A stretch of DNA of 21,849 nt from a virus. The notes under the pieces were generated by a model. That model saw only the letters and a list, made by a program, of their open reading frames with translations, was not told where the DNA came from and ran no database searches. The stretch covers positions 1 to 21,849 of IMG/VR virus record IMGVR_UViG_3300010938_000142; one strand, written 5' to 3'. Shown piece by piece: positions 14,325 to 20,791 of the stretch. Each line of letters starts with the position of its first letter. Positions within the stretch are counted from its first letter, which is position 1. Both the position numbers and the translations under genes were made by a program.

Positions 14325-14349
14325 GGGGCGGTATTCATACCGCCCCTTT
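14325..14349 (+). terminator. Hairpin with short T-run after the fibre-like head gene
   Basis: GGGGCGGTA (14325-14333), loop TTCA and TACCGCCCC (14338-14346) form a perfect 9-bp G/C-rich stem followed by TTTCTT. It starts 12 bases after the preceding stop. It may be a partial terminator that steps down the head operon, or an mRNA 3'-end stabiliser like the other gap hairpins. Confidence 0.55.
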
Positions 14350-14370
14350 CTTAGAAAGGAGAACAACCGG

Positions 14371-14529
14371 ATGAATCGGACTAAAGGTGTTCGGATGCCG
14401 AGGAACATAAAAAGAAAACTATTGCCACCACGAGACGTGGACGTAGCTGCTCCGGCGCAGTCTGCCCTACCAAAGAACTTCAATCTCAATAAGTACTCCG
14501 CTTACCGTATTAAGAAGGGGATGCGTTAG
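14371..14529 (+). CDS. Small basic hypothetical protein
   Basis: The 52-aa product is very basic (MNRTKGVRMPRNIKRKLLPP at the N-terminus and YRIKKGMR at the end). ATG 14371 is chosen because AAAGGAG (14355-14361) lies nine bases upstream; the in-frame ATG at 14323 falls inside a hairpin and lacks a ribosome site. Its stop is one base before the GTG of the next open frame. The charge suggests nucleic-acid binding or a small virion protein, but no family was recognised. Confidence 0.6.
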   Translation: MNRTKGVRMPRNIKRKLLPPRDVDVAAPAQSALPKNFNLNKYSAYRIKKGMR

Positions 14530-14530
14530 T

Positions 14531-14635
14531 GTGTCAACGTTTACATATGATGAGTTGGTCAAAATTATGGACGAATCACTGTCGAAATATTATCTTGGTA
14601 CTAGTCAAGACCAAGCGAGGAAAAACGTATTATAA
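14531..14635 (+). pseudogene. N-terminal fragment of the first glycosyltransferase, cut off by a frameshift
   Basis: GTG 14531, with AAGGGGATG upstream, opens a 34-codon frame ending TAA at 14633-14635. Residues FTYDELVKIMDESLSKYYLG match FTHEELSKIMDESLSKYYFG of the downstream paralogue, and about 84 bases align with some nine substitutions and one missing A. The A-run at 14621-14625 has five A where the aligned frame needs six; the paralogue has seven. A -1 shift there restores RKKRIIN and joins the 14656 frame. It may be a real mutation, a homopolymer sequencing error or a recoding site. Confidence 0.7.
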
Positions 14636-14655
14636 ATGAACAGTACCCTGAGATA

Positions 14656-15291
14656 ATGATTGATGCTAAAATTCTTATAGGAGTCCCATGTAGTCTGGGC
14701 GATGTACCAAAAGAGTTTACGCTTAGTCTTTTCAATTTAGAGAGGCCGTGCCCGTGCCAGTTATATTTTCAGAACGGCTACGAAATATCAACAATGAGAA
14801 ATAATATAGTCGGGCATGCATTATCAGGAGATTATACGCATGTGCTCTTCCTTGACTTGGACATGATATATCCTACAAACATCATTAAGGCTTTGTTGGA
14901 AGCGGATAAGAATATAATATGCTCTTTTTGTGTTAGAAGAGTTCCTCCAAATATACCGTTGTTCTTGTTAGATACAGAAACTCGTTACGTGATGAGACCT
15001 GAATGGCCGCCCGGTATGGGAGTATATGAGGTAGGGGCAATTTCTGCAGGGGGATTATTGGTAAGAACGGAAGTATTTAGAAAAATTAAACCGCCATGGT
15101 TCTCGTACAATAAAAAGGCACCTAACGGGAATATAGTTAGCGAAGACATATATTTCTCGGTTAGAGCAAGAGATGCAGGATTCAAGTTGTGGTGCAGAAC
15201 TGACGTGATTGTCGGTCATATTTCTAAGGTTGTATTGATACCTGTGCTGAGAGAAGGAAGATGGTCATGCGAGTCAATGCAGCTGGTTTGA
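14656..15291 (+). CDS. GT-A-fold glycosyltransferase-like protein (first copy)
   Basis: The 211-aa open frame holds the catalytic part: an N-terminal strand IDAKILIGVPCS (2-13), a helix around ISTMRNNIVGHAL, the DXD-type motif THVLFLDLDMIYP (about 62-74) for metal and nucleotide-sugar binding, RRVPPNIPLFLLD, a glycine-rich AISAGGLLVRTEVF (about 128-141), and SEDIYFSVRARDAGFKLWCRTD (about 162-184 region) resembling the acceptor-side ED motif. It has no strong ribosome site at ATG 14656 and is probably the continuation of the frame starting at GTG 14531. Base composition is A/T-richer than neighbours, with many ATA and AGA codons, a sign of separate ancestry. It overlaps the second copy. The substrate is unknown. 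Confidence 0.75.
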   Translation: MIDAKILIGVPCSLGDVPKEFTLSLFNLERPCPCQLYFQNGYEISTMRNNIVGHALSGDYTHVLFLDLDMIYPTNIIKALLEADKNIICSFCVRRVPPNIPLFLLDTETRYVMRPEWPPGMGVYEVGAISAGGLLVRTEVFRKIKPPWFSYNKKAPNGNIVSEDIYFSVRARDAGFKLWCRTDVIVGHISKVVLIPVLREGRWSCESMQLV

Positions 15292-16163
15292 GAATATCAC
15301 GAACGGATGTACGAGCAACCAACGAACTTAAGAATGATATAAAACACATCATAGAAAGCATTCCAGAGATAGAGAAAGAACAATTACCTGAGGTAAAGTT
15401 TACGCATGAGGAGTTGTCCAAAATTATGGACGAGTCGCTGTCGAAATATTATTTTGGTAATAGTCCAGACCAAGTGAGAAAAAAACGTATTATAGAGGAA
15501 GCGAACGTGCTGATTGCAATCCCGTGCTCTTGGGAATATATGCACGTAGCTTTTGTTAAGTCGTTCTTCGAGTTACGTAAGTTTAACTGGACGTATGGCG
15601 TTTGGGGTAGGGCGCAGTTAGATACGATGCGCAATGAGATGGTCGAAGAGTGCTTGAAGGGCGACTATACTCACTTGTTCATGTTGGATGCGGACATGGT
15701 CTATCCGCCGGATACGATTGTTCAGCTATTACTCTCGGATGTGGATATTGTCGCGGGCTTTTCGGCACGACGGATTCCGCCTCATATTCCGTTGTTTTTT
15801 GTGGATTCAAAAGCAGAAGATTCGTCAGAATGTGAATACCTATGCGATGCGGGATTTCCCGCAGGGAAGCCGGGGCTTTATGAGGTGAAAGCCATAGGAT
15901 CCGCTGGTATGCTCATCAAACGAAAAGTACTTGAATCCATCGAGCCGCCTTACTTTTCGTTCTCCGAACGAACTCCTGAGGGCAAACAGGTAGGTGAGGA
16001 CGTTTACTTTTGCATAAAGGCAAGGAAGGCAGGATTCAAAGTTTATTGCCGTACTGATTTGCCATACGTTCATCTTGTAACGAATGGCATTTGGTATGAG
16101 CCCGCGTTGATGAAACCAGACGGGAATGTTGAGTGGAAGCTTCAATATGGTACGTTCACCTAA
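15267..16163 (+). CDS. GT-A-fold glycosyltransferase-like protein (second copy)
   Basis: The 298-aa protein is intact and paralogous to the preceding gene. It has an N-terminal extension (about 1-75) including FTHEELSKIMDESLSKYYFG, then strand ANVLIAIPCS, DXD-type THLFMLDADMVYPP (about 136-149), ARRIPPHIPLFFVD, AIGSAGMLIKRKVL and GEDVYFCIKARKAGFKVYCRTD-like acceptor motif, then a C-terminal tail. ATG 15267 is preferred because AAGGA (15254-15258) is eight bases upstream; ATG 15261 would be too close. It overlaps the first copy by 25 bases. Lying between head and tail genes, it may modify virion proteins or a host glycan; DNA modification is another possibility. Confidence 0.8.
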   Translation: MRVNAAGLRISRTDVRATNELKNDIKHIIESIPEIEKEQLPEVKFTHEELSKIMDESLSKYYFGNSPDQVRKKRIIEEANVLIAIPCSWEYMHVAFVKSFFELRKFNWTYGVWGRAQLDTMRNEMVEECLKGDYTHLFMLDADMVYPPDTIVQLLLSDVDIVAGFSARRIPPHIPLFFVDSKAEDSSECEYLCDAGFPAGKPGLYEVKAIGSAGMLIKRKVLESIEPPYFSFSERTPEGKQVGEDVYFCIKARKAGFKVYCRTDLPYVHLVTNGIWYEPALMKPDGNVEWKLQYGTFT

Positions 16164-16181
16164 TCATTAAGGGAACGAGTG

Positions 16182-17741
16182 ATGCCTACAACTCTTTTAG
16201 AGCTCCGAACGCGCCTCCGTCGGTATATTGGGGAACCCTACTCCGCAGGGGAGACGTCACTTGACGGAACATGGCTGGACTCTGAGCTTAACGACGACAT
16301 AAATGATGCCGTGCGGGTTGTCTGTTCAGAGTGTATTACTCCTGACAAAAGAGCCCTCCTTCAAAAGACTCACGTTATACGAGCTATACCAAAACAAAGA
16401 GAGTATTTGCTTCCATACGAAGTGGCGGAAGTTCTCTTCGTAGAATATTGGAACAATGGGGTTCGGTATATTCTTCCACAAGACCCTTCGCTGCAGGCAA
16501 TGATTGGCTCTATCACGAATAGCGTGACTACTACGATTCCATACGGCTATCAGGTGTATAGAAGCGGTCGTAGCATTATCACGGAAGGAATTGCGACGGG
16601 TGGGTCGGCTACGACGCTTGTAGACTCAGACAGAACGGGTAGCGCTCAGTACGCTTTTGATGCAGGAAACGCGGTAAAAGACGATGAGGGAGCCGCGCTT
16701 TCCGTTGGAGATATAGTCATCAACGTAACAGATGGGTCGGAAGCGACCATTACTGCTATAACAAATGCTTCTACGTTGATTTTTTCCTCCCTCTCAGGAG
16801 GAACTAGAAATAACTTTGAGAAAGGTGATTACTATCGTGTAGTTCAAAAGGAAGCGAATCGTCCTGTGATGTTCATCAACCCGCCAACTACAAAGGGCGA
16901 TGAAACCACTGCGATTGAGTTCGATGATGCTTCGGATGGAACCTATGCCATTGGAAATATCAGTGGCACGGAGCAAAAGGTTGCCCAATCATTCAAGCTT
17001 ACTCGTGATACAGTCATTCGTTCAGTAAAGCTTTATCTTGGGAAGAAAACCGGTACCCCTCTCGGAAACATAACTGTTCGTATTGAGACGAATAACGGTT
17101 CCATTCCTTCCGGAACGCTTGCGGATTTTTATGCCAAAGCCGCCTTGGATGAGGATTCTGTTATAGAATCCGGTTGGAACCACTTTGTATTTAACAACCC
17201 ATTTCGCTTAGCCGCAAACACTACTTATTGGATAGTAGCGGAAATACCAGCGCAGTCAAATTACTATGCATCACCTAATAACAATTATTGGACATGGGCA
17301 TACGATAGTGGGAACGGATACGAGAATGGAACGGCGGCGCTTTATAATGGGACATCTTGGTCCTCCGTTAGTGCAAACGATATGCTTTTCACGGTGAACG
17401 CGGCTACATCAGATGAATCTATCTACGTCCACTACGCGGCGTTGCCAGCAACGATGTCTTCTGATTCAGATATCTTGGAACTTCCTTATCGTGTGGAGGA
17501 GGTCGTACTTCGGTATGCTATTTGGTTGGCTTTGAGGAAGAGAGGTACCGTAGGCAGTATTGTAGACAACGCCTACCAGATGTATGTACTGGGGCTAGAA
17601 GATTTGAAGCGGTGGGTGCATCGAGAAGGGCAACAAGGTTACTGGGCTGTACGTAATGTCTTGCCAACTGCAGGCAGACGCTTGAATGTACGACAGACCG
17701 CGGACCCTGCCCAATTCAAGTTTCCTCGTACGTTTGGATAG
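16182..17741 (+). CDS. Head-tail connector-like protein with inserted beta domains
   Basis: The ends look like a P22 gp4-type connector that seals the portal: helical N-terminus LLELRTRLRRYIG...TWLDSELNDDINDAVRVV (about 5-48) and PKQREYLLPYEVAEVLFVEY (70-89), and helical C-terminus YRVEEVVLRYAIWLALRKRG...YVLGLEDLKRWV (about 436-479). Between them lie a small beta domain (about 138-222, ATGGSATTLVDSD...LSVGDIVINVTDGSEATITAI) and a jelly-roll-like domain (about 258-408, AQSFKLTRDTVIRSVKLYL...GTPLGNITVRIE...NTTYWIVAE) resembling choice-of-anchor/carbohydrate-binding sandwiches. Numbering is from GTG 16179. ATG 16182 is preferred. At about 520 residues it is roughly three times P22 gp4. Domain names are from pattern memory, not a search. 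Confidence 0.7.
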   Translation: MPTTLLELRTRLRRYIGEPYSAGETSLDGTWLDSELNDDINDAVRVVCSECITPDKRALLQKTHVIRAIPKQREYLLPYEVAEVLFVEYWNNGVRYILPQDPSLQAMIGSITNSVTTTIPYGYQVYRSGRSIITEGIATGGSATTLVDSDRTGSAQYAFDAGNAVKDDEGAALSVGDIVINVTDGSEATITAITNASTLIFSSLSGGTRNNFEKGDYYRVVQKEANRPVMFINPPTTKGDETTAIEFDDASDGTYAIGNISGTEQKVAQSFKLTRDTVIRSVKLYLGKKTGTPLGNITVRIETNNGSIPSGTLADFYAKAALDEDSVIESGWNHFVFNNPFRLAANTTYWIVAEIPAQSNYYASPNNNYWTWAYDSGNGYENGTAALYNGTSWSSVSANDMLFTVNAATSDESIYVHYAALPATMSSDSDILELPYRVEEVVLRYAIWLALRKRGTVGSIVDNAYQMYVLGLEDLKRWVHREGQQGYWAVRNVLPTAGRRLNVRQTADPAQFKFPRTFG

Positions 17742-17750
17742 GAGATAGCC

Positions 17751-18197
17751 ATGCCGTTGATTTCTGCTCTCATCAAGGACTTCGAGAGCACGGATTCTAC
17801 GTCCGTAGAGACTACCTCGGCGGTTCATGTCCCCGGCGGAGTCATCTATGGGGAACTGGAACTAGTCGTTGCGACTACGGTCATCGGTACCGGAGATAAA
17901 CTGGACATCTATGTTCAAAGTGCGAATGAGAACGCATATTTCCGGGACTACGCATGTTTCACTCTTCAGCAGGCTCATACTGCTTCGCCAACGGCTCCTC
18001 TTGTGATTCGGTATCCTATCGTTCCTCCGGCTACGGCAGTTGCTGGTACTGGCGGTTCAGATGGGGCTATGGCGTCGAGCACCGTTTCAACATCATTGAT
18101 GGCGGGTGCTTTCTGGAGGGTGAGAGAGAAAATTGGCACGACCGGCGGGACGTGGAACTATCGGCTAACCCTGTATAGAAGGAAGTATCCTCGATGA
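17751..18197 (+). CDS. Small beta-rich virion protein (hypothetical)
   Basis: The 148-aa product is rich in Val, Thr, Ser and Ala, likely a beta sandwich, with segments VIYGELELVVATTVIGTGDKLDIYV (about 31-55) and a basic end TLYRRKYPR. The pattern is typical of small neck or decoration proteins. ATG 17751 has GGAGA (17741-17745), overlapping the previous stop. Its stop overlaps the next ATG by four bases (ATGA, 18194-18197). No family was recognised. Confidence 0.65.
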   Translation: MPLISALIKDFESTDSTSVETTSAVHVPGGVIYGELELVVATTVIGTGDKLDIYVQSANENAYFRDYACFTLQQAHTASPTAPLVIRYPIVPPATAVAGTGGSDGAMASSTVSTSLMAGAFWRVREKIGTTGGTWNYRLTLYRRKYPR

Positions 18198-18448
18198 GAA
18201 TCTTACTAGAGGGTGAGCAAAAGGCACGTCTTTCTGAGTTAGTTCGCTTGAGGAAGGACTTAGCAGACGAAATTCAAGAGCGAGTAAAAGTTGCTCAAAT
18301 GATGATTGAGTCATTGACGCGTAGGATTCAAGTGGTTGCGTTTGAAATCGCAAACGAAATGGGAATTTCCTCCGATGCTCAGCTGAACATAGACGAATGG
18401 TGCTTCGAGCTACCAGATGAAAAGAAGGAGGACGCAAATGCCAGCTAA
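18194..18448 (+). CDS. Small coiled-coil protein (hypothetical)
   Basis: The 84-aa product is almost entirely charged helix from about 5 to 60 (EGEQKARLSELVRLRKDLAD and onward), then a short acidic C-terminus. It is translationally coupled to the upstream gene by a four-base overlap and overlaps the next gene start by 11 bases. It might be a tail assembly or neck protein; nothing identifies it specifically. Confidence 0.65.
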   Translation: MRILLEGEQKARLSELVRLRKDLADEIQERVKVAQMMIESLTRRIQVVAFEIANEMGISSDAQLNIDEWCFELPDEKKEDANAS

Positions 18449-18611
18449 AAGCAAGGCGCAATTCCGTTTGATGAAGGGGATTGCCGAAGGTGGAATCAAA
18501 CCCCGTAAGGGACTCCCGTCTAAAAAAGAAGCGGCGGAGTTCGTGGAAGGACAATCTCCGAAAGGGCTTCCTGAGAGAGTAAAGAAGCGAAAAAAGAAGT
18601 CCAAATACTAG
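18438..18611 (+). CDS. Small basic DUF3008-like phage protein
   Basis: The 57-aa product begins MPAKSKAQFRLMKGIAEG and contains FVEGQSPKGLPERV followed by a Lys/Arg tail. This layout (PAKSKAQ-R-M...F....PKGLPE) resembles small basic proteins common in phage structural regions and listed as DUF3008-like. ATG 18438 is preferred over 18417 because AAGGAGG (18425-18431) is six bases upstream. Function unknown, possibly virion DNA or protein binding. Confidence 0.7.
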   Translation: MPAKSKAQFRLMKGIAEGGIKPRKGLPSKKEAAEFVEGQSPKGLPERVKKRKKKSKY

Positions 18612-18627
18612 TTGGAGAAATGCTTCT

Positions 18628-20757
18628 ATGCCGATTCTTCGACTGAGAAACTTCCGCAGAGGACTTGTCACAGACCCCGCTTTTGATGGAAAAGGCGGGG
18701 CTGATGATATTCAAAACCTGGAGATTGACCGACATGGAAGACTTATATCTCGTAAAGGATACAAGGTTCTACATACATCTGCCCCTGGTGGCGGGCTTGT
18801 TACTAACTTGTATAGAGGATATTATACGCAGTACACTAGTACGGTGAAAAAAGATTATACTAACGTCATCGTAACAATTGCAGCAACCACGGCATTGCAG
18901 AGAGCCCACGTTACGGAATATTTAGAAATACTTAACTACTCCAAGAGCCCTACTGCTTCTTTCAAGCCGAAACGTATTGAAGACCTATTTTGTGGGGGCC
19001 TTGTCTTTCAGAATAGATTCTTTATCGGTTTTAGTAGTGATGAAGAGAATCCTGCGTGGGTTGACTTGAATAGTACCTCTACGTTAAGGGGATATACATT
19101 GGGAAGAGATGCTCCTACCGACCCAACATTATCTTTGGTTGTAGGAGGAGATTTAAGTACACTATCTTGGTATGGGTTTGCATATACGTTCTATAACAGT
19201 GACTACGGCATAGAAACAAAGCCAACGTCCACTATTGCAATTCAAACAACGGCTTCTGATAAACGGGTGAGAATTACTTTGACAAGAGACGTAGACCGGC
19301 AATGGGATAAGTTCCGAATTTATCGTACTACCGCTCAAACTACGCAGGCTGCTGCTCAAAGTGCATCCATATTCTTCGTTGGTGAAGTTACTCATACTCC
19401 CGGTACGGGAACCGTAACGGTTGATGTAGATGCAACGACTATCGGGGGGGTGTCTTATACGCTAGGTGCTGAGAATGATACGGATGATCACGACCGATTG
19501 ACCCGTCGTTGGGCTTTTGCAAAAGGATATGCTGGTAGGATATGGGCAGTTATTCTTCCGCGTACCATTGTGTTCTCGAAGGTGACTACTACGGGAATGT
19601 TTCCAGATTGGTTCCCGCAAGAGAACAGCATAGAAATAGGCTCTGCATCGGATACTATAACCGGGTTGGAGCTAATCCCCGGCGGTGGGGGATTATTGGT
19701 ATTCACAGAACGACGTATATTTGTATTAAGAGGGGATTCTATTGCTAATATAGACATATCGTCTAATCTGAGTGCCGCAGGGTGCGCTTATCCAAGAACA
19801 ATAGTGGACATGGGCGATTACATATACTACGTTGGAACAGACAATCAGATTTGGAGAACAAATGGTTCCACTGCCGAAGTTATATCTCGACCTATAAACA
19901 ACTTGATTTCTCATTTGCGTCAGTCTTGGAAGTATATTCTTTGCGCTGTAAGGTACAGAAATCAATACTGGTTGTCTTTTCCAAGTGGAACCCCAGTAAC
20001 AGAATCCAGTGCAAATACAACAATTACGTCCACCTCACCAATAATCTTTAGTTCGTTAGGCGGGGCAGGTACTTTTAAAATAAAAGATAATAATGGGTGG
20101 GACTTGTCTAAGGTAAAACCGGGGATGTTTTGTTTTACGTCTTCATCTTCGAGTACGAACCCAGATAATATAGGGATGGTTACTTCAATATCAGATACCA
20201 CAGATGAAATCGTAGTAGAGCAAATATCCTTAAACATAACAAGTGGTATTAAATATTCTATAATATCCAATGATACGTGCTTAGTTTTTGATTCCACGTT
20301 TGGTTACTGGACGAGGTTTAGTAATATTAACGCGTCTTCTTTCATGTGGTGGTATGGCTTTCAGGGTAGTGATAATGTAGATGGTTCAGAAGTCTATGAG
20401 TTTGGCGGGTTGTGGTTTGGGAAATCGGACGGCGGGTTATATAAATACAATCGAGGAACCTCCGATAACGGTTCTGCAATCTCGTGTAAGTACAAAACCA
20501 ATTGGAACATGTGGGATGATGAAACCAAAATAACAGGCGTTCGAGTAATATATGAACAAGGGACTGCTACAACAACGTCCGTCATACTTTACAAGAATTT
20601 CTCTTCTACGTCGGACGTGTCTAAATCGTATCTTCCCGTATTGAACAAGGATTATCGTGTTGGTCTATGGAGTAGGGGACGCGCCCATCAGCTTGAAATA
20701 TCGGGCAATGCGCTAGGGAAAATTCAAGAGATCGTCGTGGAGTACGAGAAGGGATAA
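18628..20757 (+). CDS. Tail tube / DNA-stabilisation-like beta-propeller protein
   Basis: The 709-aa product starts with MPILRLRNFRRGLVTDPAF, then a segment LEIDRHGRLISRKGYKVLH (about 30-48) seen at the start of P22 gp10-like stabilisation proteins and related nozzle/hub proteins. Repeated beta blades follow: LVFQNRFFIGF, RRWAFAKGYAGRIWAVI, TGLELIPGGGGLLVFTERRIFVL, MGDYIYYVGTDNQIWRT, LVFDSTFGYWTRF and LWFGKSDGGLYKYN. A small beta domain interrupts at about 455-540. It follows the connector and precedes the tail fibre, which matches a short-tail hub or stabiliser. GGAG (18614-18617) lies ten bases before ATG. The middle, around 20000-20300, is A/T-richer than the ends. Confidence 0.75.
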   Translation: MPILRLRNFRRGLVTDPAFDGKGGADDIQNLEIDRHGRLISRKGYKVLHTSAPGGGLVTNLYRGYYTQYTSTVKKDYTNVIVTIAATTALQRAHVTEYLEILNYSKSPTASFKPKRIEDLFCGGLVFQNRFFIGFSSDEENPAWVDLNSTSTLRGYTLGRDAPTDPTLSLVVGGDLSTLSWYGFAYTFYNSDYGIETKPTSTIAIQTTASDKRVRITLTRDVDRQWDKFRIYRTTAQTTQAAAQSASIFFVGEVTHTPGTGTVTVDVDATTIGGVSYTLGAENDTDDHDRLTRRWAFAKGYAGRIWAVILPRTIVFSKVTTTGMFPDWFPQENSIEIGSASDTITGLELIPGGGGLLVFTERRIFVLRGDSIANIDISSNLSAAGCAYPRTIVDMGDYIYYVGTDNQIWRTNGSTAEVISRPINNLISHLRQSWKYILCAVRYRNQYWLSFPSGTPVTESSANTTITSTSPIIFSSLGGAGTFKIKDNNGWDLSKVKPGMFCFTSSSSSTNPDNIGMVTSISDTTDEIVVEQISLNITSGIKYSIISNDTCLVFDSTFGYWTRFSNINASSFMWWYGFQGSDNVDGSEVYEFGGLWFGKSDGGLYKYNRGTSDNGSAISCKYKTNWNMWDDETKITGVRVIYEQGTATTTSVILYKNFSSTSDVSKSYLPVLNKDYRVGLWSRGRAHQLEISGNALGKIQEIVVEYEKG

Positions 20758-20791
20758 GTTTGGTCTCTTAAACAGATTCCGTAGGTGAAGC

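Noticed and set aside
14323-14370. Earlier start for the small basic protein at ATG 14323
   Set aside because: That ATG is at the base of a 9-bp hairpin with no ribosome site, while ATG 14371 follows AAAGGAG.
18677-18705. Terminator-like stem CCCCGCTTTT/AAAAGGCGGGG
   Set aside because: It is inside the start of the tail tube/stabilisation gene, has a bulge and no following T-run, and its sequence is explained by codons for DPAFDGKGGAD.
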